Shown: positions 35,756-45,042 of the stretch, one piece after another
Layout: each line of letters opens with the position of its first letter
Numbering within the stretch: the first letter of the stretch is position 1
Assembly (NCBI GenBank): GCA_017518735.1
Contig: JAFWTY010000007.1
Coordinates: forward strand, 124,001-188,000
Length of the DNA stretch: 64,000 nt
Source of the DNA: Lachnospiraceae bacterium
GTDB lineage: Bacteria; Bacillota; Clostridia; Lachnospirales; Lachnospiraceae
Direction of reading: 5' to 3'
Made by a program: the position numbers and the translations under genes
Notes under the pieces: generated by a model
Database searches by the model: none
Told to the model about the DNA's origin: nothing
The model's input: the letters and a program-made list of their open reading frames with translations, nothing else

Positions 35756-36349
35756 ATGGCAATAAACAGAGTGCCTGTACTTAAAAGATGCAGAGCTCTT
35801 GGCATTGAACCCTCTGTAATGGGTTATGACAAGAAGTCCAATAGAAAATCCGCTCGTGAAGGCAAGAAGGTAAGTGAATACGGACTTCAGCTTCGCGAGA
35901 AACAGAAAGCAAAATTCATCTACGGCGTACTTGAGAAACCTTTCCGTAACTACTACGAGAAGGCAGACCGCATGAAAGGTATGACCGGTGAAAACTTAAT
36001 GATCATGCTTGAAAGCGGACTTGACAACGTAGTATTCCGTGCAGGTTTCGCTAGAACCAGAAGAGAAGCAAGACAGATGGTAGATCACAAATTCTTTACC
36101 GTTAACGGAAAGAAGATCAACATCCCTTCCTATCTTCTGAAAGCAGGCGATGTTGTAGAGTTTGTAGAAGGAGCACGTTCCACCCAGAGAGTGAAAGATA
36201 TCTTCGAAGTAACAAACGGAAGACTTACACCCGGATGGTTGGATGCAAATCAGGAGGCATTTAGCGCAACCGTTAAGAATCTCCCTACCAGAGAAGAGAT
36301 CGATGTACCGGTTAACGAGATGTTGATTGTCGAGTTGTATTCTAAGTAA
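35756..36349 (+). CDS. rpsD: 30S ribosomal protein uS4
   Basis: 197 residues: VPVLKRCRALGIEPSVMG, then SEYGLQLREKQKAKFIYGVLEKPFRNYY and an S4 RNA-binding domain (MLESGLDNVVFRAGFARTRREARQMVDHKF). No zinc cysteines at the N-terminus. In many bacteria S4 is the regulator of this operon. Confidence 0.98.
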   Translation: MAINRVPVLKRCRALGIEPSVMGYDKKSNRKSAREGKKVSEYGLQLREKQKAKFIYGVLEKPFRNYYEKADRMKGMTGENLMIMLESGLDNVVFRAGFARTRREARQMVDHKFFTVNGKKINIPSYLLKAGDVVEFVEGARSTQRVKDIFEVTNGRLTPGWLDANQEAFSATVKNLPTREEIDVPVNEMLIVELYSK

Positions 36350-36382
36350 AATTGGCAAAACATTCATAAGGAGGAACCTGAG

Positions 36383-37351
36383 ATGTTAGCATTTGATTTT
36401 GACAGCCCGAATATTGAAATCGCTGAATTATCCGCTGACGGAAAATACGGCAAATTTGTAGTAGAGCCTCTTGAGCGCGGTTACGGAATTACTTTGGGAA
36501 ATTCCCTTCGCCGCATTATGCTTGCTTCCTTACCCGGATCAGCAGTAAGCCAGGTTAAAATTGAGGGTGTTTTACATGAGTTTTCTTCCATCCCCGGAGT
36601 AAAAGAGGATGTGACCGAGATCATCATGAACATCAAAAACCTTGCAATCAAGAACAGCAGTGATTCCGCAGAACCCAAGAAAGCATATATTGAATTCGAG
36701 GGAGACGGTGTAATTAAAGCATCCGATATTCATGTGGATTCCGATATTGAAATTATGAACCCGGATCAGACCATCGCTACTTTAAGCGGCGGAAAGAACA
36801 CCAGATTCTATATGGAAATGCTGATCACCAAGGGCAGAGGATATGTAAGTTCCGATCGTAACAAGGGAGAAAACTTCCCTGTCGGAAATATTGCAGTAGA
36901 TTCCATCTACACCCCGGTTGAGCGTGTAAACATGAGCGTTGAGAATACTCGTGTTGGTCAGATGACCGATTACGATAAGCTTACATTGGAAGTTTACACC
37001 AATGCAACCATCAGCCCGGAAGAGGCAGTCAGCCTTGCAGCTAAGGTATTAAGCGAGCACTTAAAACTGTTCGTAAACCTTTCCGAGAGCGGAAAGGACG
37101 CAGTCGTAATGAACGAGAAGGAAGACGACGAGAAGGAGAAAGTTCTTGTTATGAACATCGACGAACTCGAGTTATCCGTACGTTCCTATAACTGCTTAAA
37201 GAGAGCAAATATCAACACGGTTGAGGAACTCATTTCCAGAACTCAGGATGATATGATGAAAGTTCGTAACCTCGGACGTAAGTCCTTAGATGAAGTAGTA
37301 GCAAAACTCAACGAGTTAGGCCTCTCCTTCAGAGCGAACGAAGATATCTAA
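36383..37351 (+). CDS. rpoA: DNA-directed RNA polymerase alpha subunit
   Basis: 322 residues. N-terminal assembly domain with [22 protein letters not shown] and a C-terminal domain with [45 protein letters not shown], which binds UP elements and activators. A highly charged linker (KEDDEKEK) joins them. AAGGAGGA upstream. Confidence 0.98.
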   Translation: MLAFDFDSPNIEIAELSADGKYGKFVVEPLERGYGITLGNSLRRIMLASLPGSAVSQVKIEGVLHEFSSIPGVKEDVTEIIMNIKNLAIKNSSDSAEPKKAYIEFEGDGVIKASDIHVDSDIEIMNPDQTIATLSGGKNTRFYMEMLITKGRGYVSSDRNKGENFPVGNIAVDSIYTPVERVNMSVENTRVGQMTDYDKLTLEVYTNATISPEEAVSLAAKVLSEHLKLFVNLSESGKDAVVMNEKEDDEKEKVLVMNIDELELSVRSYNCLKRANINTVEELISRTQDDMMKVRNLGRKSLDEVVAKLNELGLSFRANEDI

Positions 37352-37465
37352 GTTTTATTCACAACAATCGCGGTAAGTCTTAGAGAGCACGCGACCCAAC
37401 ATGCCTATGATACAGGGTAAGACCGAAGGCGCCTGCATCAGAAAAAACAAGGGAGGATATTTATC

Positions 37466-38002
37466 ATGGCAATGTACAGAAAATTAAGCAGAACTTCCAG
37501 CCAGAGAAAGGCACTTCTTCGTAATCAGATTACTGCATTACTTTACAGAGGAAGAATTACCACTACCGAAGCAAAAGCAAAAGAGATCCGCAAGGGTGTT
37601 GAAAGCTTAATCGCACTGGCTGTTAAGGAAAAAGACAACTTCGAAACCGTAACCGTTACCGCTAAGGTTGCCCGTAAGGACAAAGACGGAAAGCGCGTGA
37701 AAGAAGTTAAAGACGGCAAGAAAGTAACCGTATACGATGAAGTTCAGAAAGAAATCAAGAAGGATCTTCCTTCCAGACTTCATGCTCGTCGTCAGATGTT
37801 AAAGGTATTAAACCCTGTTGTGGAAGTACCTGAAAGTGCAAACGGAAAGAAGCGCGGAACCAAGAAGATCGATATGGTTGCAAAGCTTTTTGATGAAATC
37901 GCACCGAAGTACACCGAGCGTAACGGTGGTTACACCAGAATCATCAAGGTTGGTCCCCGTAAGGGTGACGCTGCAATGATGGTAGTTATTGAGCTTGTGT
38001 AA
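37466..38002 (+). CDS. rplQ: 50S ribosomal protein bL17 with internal insertion
   Basis: 178 residues; the common bacterial length is about 115-130. The core ends are normal ([23 protein letters not shown] and [26 protein letters not shown]). A Lys-rich insertion of about 50 residues lies between them (from about [15 protein letters not shown] to [11 protein letters not shown]). Similar long L17 forms are, as I recall, usual in Lachnospiraceae. Last gene of the superoperon; GGGAGGA upstream. Confidence 0.96.
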   Translation: MAMYRKLSRTSSQRKALLRNQITALLYRGRITTTEAKAKEIRKGVESLIALAVKEKDNFETVTVTAKVARKDKDGKRVKEVKDGKKVTVYDEVQKEIKKDLPSRLHARRQMLKVLNPVVEVPESANGKKRGTKKIDMVAKLFDEIAPKYTERNGGYTRIIKVGPRKGDAAMMVVIELV

Positions 38003-38070
38003 ATAATTACCAAACAAAACCCACCTCATATGTGGGAATTGCATAATTTAGTTTTTTAAATAAAAAAAAT

Positions 38071-38119
38071 CTCCTATTTTCAATGAAAATGAATTATAAT
38101 TGGGAATAGGAGTTTTTTT
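38071..38119 (+). terminator. Intrinsic terminator at the end of the ribosomal superoperon
   Basis: CTCCTATT (38071-38078) pairs with AATAGGAG (38105-38112) and is followed by T7. The loop is long (26 bases) and AT-rich. It sits 68 bases after the rplQ stop. Confidence 0.8.
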
Positions 38120-38168
38120 ATGCCTAAACAGAGCAATAAAGACCAAAAATAAAGGGGAGGTTCTTTTT

Positions 38169-39215
38169 ATGAATTTTGAAGAGTTGGTTGCTTATGCCAA
38201 AGAGAGAAACTGTTCCGATATTCATATTACCGTCGGAACCAACGTAGCAATCAGACGCTATGGTACATTGGAAATTCTCGATCCCGCACCTACGGCAGAA
38301 GAATCCAGAAACATGATTTTCTCCGTGCTTGAGCAGGACGAAGTAGATGAAGTATTAGCCGGAAAGGATATCGACGTCGGTGTTATGCTTCGTGATGAGA
38401 CCCGTATCCGTGTTAACGTTTATCATCAGAGAAACAACATTGCGGCATCCATCCGTATCCTGAATCAGTATATTCCTACTTTCGAGGAATTGGGACTTCC
38501 TCCCGTAATCGAAGAAATCGCACAGAAGCCCCGTGGACTTGTTCTTGTAACAGGACCTACCGGTTCCGGTAAGTCTACCACCCTGGCTTCCATGGTAGAA
38601 TATATCAACAACAAAACACCATGTCATATTATGACCATCGAGGATCCTATCGAGTACGTATATCCTCACAAGAAGGCCATGATTCACCAGCGTGAGGTTG
38701 GACGTGACGTTGCAAGCTTCTCCGGAGCACTTCGTAGCGTACTTCGTGAAGACCCCGATATCATTCTCGTAGGAGAAATGAGAGACTATGAGACCATTTC
38801 CGCAGCAATCACCGCAGCAGAAACCGGTCACCTCGTTCTTTCCACCCTGCATACAACGAGTGCAGCACAGACCGTTGAGCGTATCATCGATGCCTGCCCT
38901 GCAGATGCACAGGAACAGATCCGTGCTCAGTTCGTTAACGTTATCCAGGCTGTATTCTCCCAGCAGCTCCTTCCTCTGGCAAGCGGCCAGGGCCGTGTAG
39001 TTGCTACCGAGTCCATGATTGCCAACTACGCAATCAAGAACCTGATTGCAGAGCAGAAGACCAACCAGATCAACTCCGCAATTCAGTCCGGTCGTGCACA
39101 GGGTATGAAGACCATGAACGACGACCTTGCATCCCTGGTAAGAAGAGGATTAATCGAAAGAGCAGATGCACTTGCTGTATCTCCCGATCCGGTTTCCCTT
39201 TCCAAGGCATTATAA
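38169..39215 (+). CDS. pilT: Type IV pilus retraction ATPase PilT-like
   Basis: ATG 38169 after GGGGAGG gives 348 residues, the PilT size; the frame to 38100 runs through the terminator and is not real. GPTGSGKSTTLASM (Walker A), MTIEDPIEYVY (Asp box), DPDIILVGEMRDYETISAAITAAETGHLVLSTLHTTSAAQTVERII (Walker B and His box) and the AIRNL-like AIKNLIAEQKTNQI motif are all present. PilT is a hexameric motor that retracts pili. No other pilus gene is in the window. It is bounded by terminators on both sides. Confidence 0.92.
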   Translation: MNFEELVAYAKERNCSDIHITVGTNVAIRRYGTLEILDPAPTAEESRNMIFSVLEQDEVDEVLAGKDIDVGVMLRDETRIRVNVYHQRNNIAASIRILNQYIPTFEELGLPPVIEEIAQKPRGLVLVTGPTGSGKSTTLASMVEYINNKTPCHIMTIEDPIEYVYPHKKAMIHQREVGRDVASFSGALRSVLREDPDIILVGEMRDYETISAAITAAETGHLVLSTLHTTSAAQTVERIIDACPADAQEQIRAQFVNVIQAVFSQQLLPLASGQGRVVATESMIANYAIKNLIAEQKTNQINSAIQSGRAQGMKTMNDDLASLVRRGLIERADALAVSPDPVSLSKAL

Positions 39216-39241
39216 TTACAAAAACAAACGATATTACAAAA

Positions 39242-39270
39242 GGACTTCCGCTTATGGAAGTCCTTTTTTT
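39242..39270 (+). terminator. Intrinsic terminator after pilT
   Basis: GGACTTCC / GGAAGTCC stem with 6-base loop, then T7. Textbook form, 26 bases after the stop codon. Confidence 0.92.
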
Positions 39271-39358
39271 CTGTGCCGGAACGCTAGTATTTGCTTTTAT
39301 CCTGCTTTAAGTGTAATATAAAATAGAATTTTTATGGGAAGAAATAAGGAGCGGATGT

Positions 39359-40111
39359 TTGAAAGAAGTGGGACGCAGCACAATTAAATGGGTAGCAATC
39401 GTTACGATGCTGATCGACCACATTCGGTTTACACTGATTCCGACCAGCCCGCAGTGGGCGGGAATCCTTAATACCGCGTTTTCTTGCATCGGAAGAATTG
39501 CGTTTCCGCTCTTTGCGTATCTGCTTGCAGACGGATTTCTGCGGACCAGGTCCAGACAGAATTATTTCCTGCGGCTTTTGATTTTTGCTTTCGTTTCGGA
39601 AGTGCCTTATGACATGATGAGGGATGGGAAATATCTGTCGTTTTCCCATCAGAATGTTATTTTTACGCTTTTGATCTCCTTTGCCGCGATGTGGGTGGTT
39701 TCCCTTTTTCGCGAGATGGAGTTTTTCAAGGAAAGAAAAAACCTGCGCTTTTTTTGCGAAGCAGCCGTCTGTATTCTGGCAATCGTGGCCGCGCATTATT
39801 CTCATTCGGATTACGGATATATCGGTGTCATGACCGTTTTAATTTGTTTCTACGGAATGCTGATTGCAAAAGACAATCCGGCAATTGCGGTTTTTCGCCC
39901 GGACCTGATTGCATTTGCAGGCGGGGTCTGTATGTTGACGGCACTTGACGAAACGGAGATTGTGGCACTCACCGGAGGATTTCTAATCTGGGCCTATCAT
40001 GGAAAGACCGGTGTGAAAGTTCCGAAGGTGGTAAGCTACGGATTTTACCCGTTGCATATGCTTTTGCTGGTAATGCTTCGGATTTGGATTTATCATATGC
40101 CCATAAAATAA
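39359..40111 (+). CDS. TraX family membrane protein
   Basis: About 250 residues with 7-8 hydrophobic segments. The N-terminus (STIKWVAIVTMLIDHIRF) and AFSCIGRIAFPLFAYLLADGFLRTRS match the TraX family, named for the F-plasmid pilin acetylase; chromosomal members have no proven role. TTG 39359 is 6 bases from TAAGGAG and fits best. An in-frame ATG directly before it (39356) is only 3 bases away from that site. The gene is close to ecfA1 (9 bases), so it may be co-transcribed with the ECF genes. Confidence 0.75.
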   Translation: MKEVGRSTIKWVAIVTMLIDHIRFTLIPTSPQWAGILNTAFSCIGRIAFPLFAYLLADGFLRTRSRQNYFLRLLIFAFVSEVPYDMMRDGKYLSFSHQNVIFTLLISFAAMWVVSLFREMEFFKERKNLRFFCEAAVCILAIVAAHYSHSDYGYIGVMTVLICFYGMLIAKDNPAIAVFRPDLIAFAGGVCMLTALDETEIVALTGGFLIWAYHGKTGVKVPKVVSYGFYPLHMLLLVMLRIWIYHMPIK

Positions 40112-40120
40112 GGGAAAAGT

Positions 40121-40984
40121 ATGGATAAGATGGTTTTTGCGGATAAAATTTCATACGATTACAAGGCCTACGACGAAAACGGCGAACTGAAGGGAACCGT
40201 GCGTGCGCTGGACGGAGTTTCCCTGGATATAAAGCATGGGGACTTTATAACGATCTTAGGCGCCAACGGAAGCGGAAAATCGACGCTTGCAAAACAGATT
40301 AATGCACTTCTTTGTCCGACCGAAGGAACGATTTTCGTGGACGGCAAAGATACGGCTGAGGAAGAGAATCTTCTCGAGATCCGCCAAAGCGCCGGTATGG
40401 TCTTCCAAAATCCCGACAACCAGATCATCGCCACGGTTGTGGAAGAGGATGTCGGATTCGGACCGGAGAATTTAGGGGTTCCGACAAAGGAAATCTGGGA
40501 ACGTGTGGAGGAAAGCTTGAAGACGGTCGGAATGTACGAATACCGCAAGTCTTCGCCGATGCGTCTTTCCGGAGGACAGAAGCAGCGTGTTTCGATTGCC
40601 GGTGTTCTGGCCATGCATCCGAAATGCATCATTCTCGATGAGCCGACGGCGATGCTGGATCCGCAGGGCAGAAAAGAAGTCATCCGTGCGGCCAGAGCCT
40701 TAAACGACGTGGAAAAAATCACAATCATTCTGATTACGCATTATATGGAAGAGGCGATTTATTCCGACCGTATTTTTGTAATGGACGAAGGAAAAATCGT
40801 GATGCAGGGCACTCCGAAGGAGATTTTTTCAAGGCCCGACGAACTTACGAAACACAGACTGACCCTTCCGATGGCGACGCAGGTTGCCTATCGTTTAAAG
40901 GAAGAGGGAATCCCTCTGCCGGACGGAATATTAAACAGAAAAGAACTGGCAAGAGAACTTATAAAGATCAAAGAAGCAAAATAG
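40121..40984 (+). CDS. ecfA1: ECF transporter ATPase EcfA1
   Basis: 287-residue ABC ATPase: GANGSGKSTLAKQINALL (Walker A), VFQNPDNQIIATVVEEDVGFGPENLG (Q loop and ECF-specific segment), LSGGQKQRVSIAG, CIILDEPTAMLD and ILITHYM. With EcfA2 and EcfT it forms the shared energizing module for many vitamin-specific S components, such as the one at 3431-3985. Starts ecfA1-ecfA2-ecfT-truA. Confidence 0.95.
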   Translation: MDKMVFADKISYDYKAYDENGELKGTVRALDGVSLDIKHGDFITILGANGSGKSTLAKQINALLCPTEGTIFVDGKDTAEEENLLEIRQSAGMVFQNPDNQIIATVVEEDVGFGPENLGVPTKEIWERVEESLKTVGMYEYRKSSPMRLSGGQKQRVSIAGVLAMHPKCIILDEPTAMLDPQGRKEVIRAARALNDVEKITIILITHYMEEAIYSDRIFVMDEGKIVMQGTPKEIFSRPDELTKHRLTLPMATQVAYRLKEEGIPLPDGILNRKELARELIKIKEAK

Positions 40985-41830
40985 ATGGAACTGAAAACGG
41001 AAAACCTTACATATGAATACGAAAGCAATTCGGCCACCCCGACGCGAGCGGTGGACGGGGTATCGTTTGTGATTCCGGGCGGAGAGTTTTTGGGAATTGT
41101 CGGTCACACCGGCAGCGGAAAAACCACGCTTGTGCAGCTTTTGGACGGGCTTTTAAAGCCCTCCGCGGGAACGGTTTATCTGGACGGCGAAGATATCAAC
41201 GCCAAAAACTACAGCCGGAAAAAGATGCGCGCCGGAATCGGAATTGTATTTCAGTACCCGGAATATCAGCTTTTTGAATCCACGATATTAAAAGACGTCT
41301 GCTTTGGTCCGAAAAATCAGGGACTTAAGGATGAGGAAGCAGAGAAGGTAGCCGTTGAAGCACTGAAGCGTGTCGGCATCAAGGAAGAGCAGTTTGAACT
41401 TTCTCCTTTTGAACTCTCGGGCGGTCAGAGAAGAAGAGTGGCAATTGCGGGCGTTCTTGCCATGCAACCGAAGATTCTGATTCTGGACGAGCCGACGGCC
41501 GGCCTGGATCCCGCCGGAAGAGAAGAGATGCTTTCCCTGATGGATGAACTGAACCGGGACGGCATGACCATAATACTGATTTCTCACAGTATGGAGGATG
41601 TGGCTGCTCATGCAAGCCGTATTATGGTGCTTGATAAGGGCAAAGTGTTCTTAGACGGTGCGCCGGCGGAAGTTTTTGCACACGTGGAAGAACTGGAAAA
41701 TATCGGTCTTGCGGCTCCCGAAGCATATTATATTCTCGAGGAGATTCGCAAAGCCGGATTGGAAATAGAAACGGAAAATACGGTAACCGTCGAAGATGCG
41801 GTTTCCAAGATTAAGAAGAGCTTATGTTAA
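40985..41830 (+). CDS. ecfA2: ECF transporter ATPase EcfA2
   Basis: 281 residues: GHTGSGKTTLVQLLDGLL, VFQYPEYQLFESTILKDVCFGPKNQGL, LSGGQRRRVAIAG, ILILDEPTAGLD, ILISHSM. The ATG follows the ecfA1 stop directly, and the end overlaps ecfT by 7 bases, so the subunits are translationally coupled. Confidence 0.95.
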   Translation: MELKTENLTYEYESNSATPTRAVDGVSFVIPGGEFLGIVGHTGSGKTTLVQLLDGLLKPSAGTVYLDGEDINAKNYSRKKMRAGIGIVFQYPEYQLFESTILKDVCFGPKNQGLKDEEAEKVAVEALKRVGIKEEQFELSPFELSGGQRRRVAIAGVLAMQPKILILDEPTAGLDPAGREEMLSLMDELNRDGMTIILISHSMEDVAAHASRIMVLDKGKVFLDGAPAEVFAHVEELENIGLAAPEAYYILEEIRKAGLEIETENTVTVEDAVSKIKKSLC

Positions 41831-42705
41831 AGGATATTACACTAGGGCAGTATTACCGTGCGGAATCGGTGATTCATCGTCTCGACCCGAGACTGAAACT
41901 CGTCGGCTCCTTGGTATTTATGGTTTCGCTCTTTCTCTTTAACAATCCCATATGTTATTTAACGGCAGCGGTGTTTCTGGTTATCGTCATCGCGCTTTCA
42001 AAGATTCCCGTCAAATTCATGTTACGTGGTATGAAAGGAATCGTCTTTCTGTTGCTGATTACCGTGCTGTATCACGTCTTATTCACGACAGGAACCGTGA
42101 TCGTGGAATTCTGGATCATCCACATCACGTACGAAGGCATATTGAACGCGCTGATGATGTTTGCACGTCTCTTTATGCTGATTGTCGGTTCTTCGATTTT
42201 AACCTTGACAACCACGCCGACAAAACTGACCGACGGACTCGAGAGCCTTTTCAAACCGCTCAAGATTTTCCGTGTGCCGGTACATGAGATGGCGATGATG
42301 ATGTCGATCGCCCTTCGTTTCATTCCGATTCTGATGGAGGAAACGGACCGTATCATGAAGGCACAGATTGCCAGAGGCGCGGATTTGGGGAGCAAAAACA
42401 TCTTCGTACGCGTAAAGGGACTTGTGCCGATTCTGGTACCGCTTTTTGTTTCGGCTTTCCGAAGAGCCGGAGATCTGGCTCTCGCCATGGAGGCAAGATG
42501 CTACAACGGCGGAGAAGGCAGAACAAAAATGAAAGTGATGCACTTACGACTCCGCGATTTTATTTCGATGTATATACTGGCTCTCTATCTGGGAGCAATC
42601 ATAGTACTTGGAATCTTCTTCAAAGGCCTGCCTGCGATCGTCTGTGAGGACATGCAGTGCGGACTGGAGTTTTTGATTGCGTTTTTTAAAGGATTAAAAG
42701 GATGA
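41824..42705 (+). CDS. ecfT: ECF transporter transmembrane subunit EcfT
   Basis: 293 residues with about five to six membrane helices: ITLGQYYRAESVIHRLDPRLKLVGSLVF at the N-terminus. Coupling helices carry the AxGA motif forms ARGADLG (in MKAQIARGADLGSKN) and MEARCYNGGEGRT, which contact the two ATPases. Overlaps ecfA2 and truA. Confidence 0.95.
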   Translation: MLKDITLGQYYRAESVIHRLDPRLKLVGSLVFMVSLFLFNNPICYLTAAVFLVIVIALSKIPVKFMLRGMKGIVFLLLITVLYHVLFTTGTVIVEFWIIHITYEGILNALMMFARLFMLIVGSSILTLTTTPTKLTDGLESLFKPLKIFRVPVHEMAMMMSIALRFIPILMEETDRIMKAQIARGADLGSKNIFVRVKGLVPILVPLFVSAFRRAGDLALAMEARCYNGGEGRTKMKVMHLRLRDFISMYILALYLGAIIVLGIFFKGLPAIVCEDMQCGLEFLIAFFKGLKG

Positions 42706-43472
42706 AACGTGTTTTCTTAACGGTTTCCTATGACGGAACGGATTTTCACGGCTGGCAGCTCCAGCCCGGTGTACGTACCGTCGAGGGCGAATTAAACAGT
42801 GCACTGCTTACGCTGACTGGAGAGGAGATCCTTGTCATCGGAGCAAGCCGGACGGATGCAGGGGTACATGCAAAAGGGAATGTGGCCGTTTTTGATACGG
42901 AGTCGACGATTCCCGCCGGGCGTTTTTCCTATGCTTTAAATACCATTCTGCCTGAAGACGTGAAAGTTGTTTCTTCCAAAGAAGTTCCCGAAGATTTTCA
43001 TCCACGCAAAACAAACTGCGTTAAGACCTACGAGTACAGAATCTACAACGACGTCATGCCGGACCCTTTAAAGAGAAGATCGACCTGGCAGGTGCCGTAC
43101 GAGCTTGATACGGCAAAAATGAAAGAGGCAGCAGCACTTCTTATCGGAACGCATGATTTTGCCGGTTTTTGCTCGGTAAAAACCCAGGCCGAAACCACGG
43201 TTCGTACCGTAACGCAGGTGGAGATCGAAGAGATTTCGGAAGAAAAAGAAATATTGATCCGTGTAAAAGGTAACGGTTTTTTGTATAATATGGTACGGAT
43301 TATCGCGGGAACGCTTGCAGATGCCGGAAGCGACCGCAGGAGCCTTGCGATGATCAAAGAAGCGGTCGAGGAAGCGGACCGCACCAAGGCAGGACCTACG
43401 GCACCGCCGCAGGGACTGTGTCTTAAAGAAATTGAATTCAATGAAATGGTAAAGGATAGAGAAAATGAGTGA
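42702..43472 (+). CDS. truA: tRNA pseudouridine(38-40) synthase TruA, copy 2
   Basis: 256 residues with GASRTDAGVHAKG (catalytic Asp) and RTKAGPTAPPQGLCLKEIEF. It overlaps ecfT by 4 bases and the symporter gene by 8, the classical ecfT-truA arrangement. Together with the copy at 15147-15890 this genome has at least two TruA proteins. Confidence 0.93.
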   Translation: MKRVFLTVSYDGTDFHGWQLQPGVRTVEGELNSALLTLTGEEILVIGASRTDAGVHAKGNVAVFDTESTIPAGRFSYALNTILPEDVKVVSSKEVPEDFHPRKTNCVKTYEYRIYNDVMPDPLKRRSTWQVPYELDTAKMKEAAALLIGTHDFAGFCSVKTQAETTVRTVTQVEIEEISEEKEILIRVKGNGFLYNMVRIIAGTLADAGSDRRSLAMIKEAVEEADRTKAGPTAPPQGLCLKEIEFNEMVKDRENE

Positions 43473-45015
43473 GTTTTTGAAAAGCATTGAGGAGGTTAAT
43501 GGTATCATCAACGATTATGTCTGGGTCAAGGTCGGTCTGTGGCTTTTGATCGGCACGGGCATCATCATGACCTTTATTACGGGATTTTTCCAGATTTTCC
43601 ATCTCGGACACTGGATGAAGAAAACCATCGGAGGTGTTTTTCACAAGTCTTCCCATAACAAAAATGACTCGGCGAGCGTATCCCAGTTCCAGGCACTCTG
43701 CACCGCGCTTGCGGCAACCATCGGTACCGGTAACATTGCCGGTGTGGCTGCGGCTATCATGGGCGGTGGTCCCGGAGCGGTATTCTGGATGTGGGTGGCA
43801 GCTTTCTTCGGTATGATGACGAACTTCTCCGAGAATGTTCTCGGTATCTTTTTCCGTCGTAAGAACAAAAACGGTGAGTGGTCCGGTGGTGCCATGTACT
43901 ACTTAAAAGACGGCCTCGGCGGCAAGAACAAGCCGAAGTTTTTCCGGGGGATTGGCAGTGCTCTGGCTGTGCTTTTTGCCGTCTTTGCAGCACTTGCGGC
44001 ATTCGGGATCGGTAACATGGGACAGGTCAATAAGATTGCCATCAACATGAACTCGGCCTTCTTTTCCAAATTGGAAATTCCGCCTTTGTTTGGCGTCATT
44101 CCCGTGATTCCTCTCATCATCGGTATTGTTCTCATGGCAGTGGGAGCAGTTATTATCATCGGTGGAGTGAAGAGAATCGCAGCTGTAGCGGAGAAGGTTG
44201 TTCCGTTCATGGCAGGTTTATATATCCTCGGCGCACTGGTAATCATTTTCTCTCATGTATCGCTGATTGGAACGGCATTTTTGTCCATCTTCAAATTTGC
44301 ATTCAATACCAAGGCGGTAGCAGGCGGCGCTGCAGGTTATCTGATTAAAGAAGCCATAACCCAGGGGTGCAAGAGAGGTGTATTCTCCAACGAAGCCGGT
44401 CTTGGTTCTTCGGTTATGGTACATTCCAATTCCGACGTTAAGGAACCGGTAAAACAGGGATTATGGGGAATTTTTGAAGTGTTTGCGGATACGTTCGTGG
44501 TTTGCTCCATGACGGCGCTTGTTGTACTGACTTCCGGATTCATTGATCTGGAGACCGGTATGTTTGTGGGCGGTGAAGGAATCAGCGATGCCAACCTTGT
44601 GGCCAAGGCATTTGGCAGAGTCTTCGGTGCACCCGGAGAGTGGTTCATCGCGATTGCTATTCTACTTTTTGCCTTTACGACCGTGCTTGGCTGGTCCCAC
44701 TACGGCAGCAAGGCAGTGGAGTATTTGATTAATGAAAAAGCGGTGCTTGTTTTCCGCATCATTTTCGTAGTATTTATGGTTGTCGGCGCGGTTTCCGAAT
44801 CTTCCCTTGCCTGGGACATTTCCGATACCTTTAACGGACTGATGATGATCCCGAACTTAATCGGTGTCTTATCGCTGGCTCCGCTGGTATTTTCCATCAC
44901 CAGAAACTACGCGAACCGCAAAATCAGAGGCAAAACGGATATCGCTCCGATGTTATCCTTTGATCCCGACATACAGAGAGAACATGAAGCCATGGTAAGA
45001 GAGGGCGCGGAATAA
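43465..45015 (+). CDS. Sodium:alanine/glycine symporter (AGCS family)
   Basis: 516 residues and about ten helices. Family motifs: FQALCTALAATIGTGNIAGVAAAIMGGGPGAVFWMWVAAFFGM, VLGIFFRRKNKNGEWSGGAMYYL and CKRGVFSNEAGLGSSVMVH. Imports Ala or Gly with Na+. The start overlaps truA, so it is attached to the ECF-truA operon, which is not its usual place. Confidence 0.93.
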   Translation: MSEFLKSIEEVNGIINDYVWVKVGLWLLIGTGIIMTFITGFFQIFHLGHWMKKTIGGVFHKSSHNKNDSASVSQFQALCTALAATIGTGNIAGVAAAIMGGGPGAVFWMWVAAFFGMMTNFSENVLGIFFRRKNKNGEWSGGAMYYLKDGLGGKNKPKFFRGIGSALAVLFAVFAALAAFGIGNMGQVNKIAINMNSAFFSKLEIPPLFGVIPVIPLIIGIVLMAVGAVIIIGGVKRIAAVAEKVVPFMAGLYILGALVIIFSHVSLIGTAFLSIFKFAFNTKAVAGGAAGYLIKEAITQGCKRGVFSNEAGLGSSVMVHSNSDVKEPVKQGLWGIFEVFADTFVVCSMTALVVLTSGFIDLETGMFVGGEGISDANLVAKAFGRVFGAPGEWFIAIAILLFAFTTVLGWSHYGSKAVEYLINEKAVLVFRIIFVVFMVVGAVSESSLAWDISDTFNGLMMIPNLIGVLSLAPLVFSITRNYANRKIRGKTDIAPMLSFDPDIQREHEAMVREGAE

Positions 45016-45042
45016 GCCGCAGAAAGAATAAGGAATAAGACT

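Noticed and set aside
38100..38168. Upstream extension of PilT
   Set aside because: It would start inside the terminator hairpin of the ribosomal operon; ATG 38169 has GGGGAGG and the usual PilT N-terminus.
39359..40111. TraX-like gene as sign of a conjugative element
   Set aside because: No relaxase, T4SS, integrase or attachment site is nearby; chromosomal TraX homologues are common in Clostridia.
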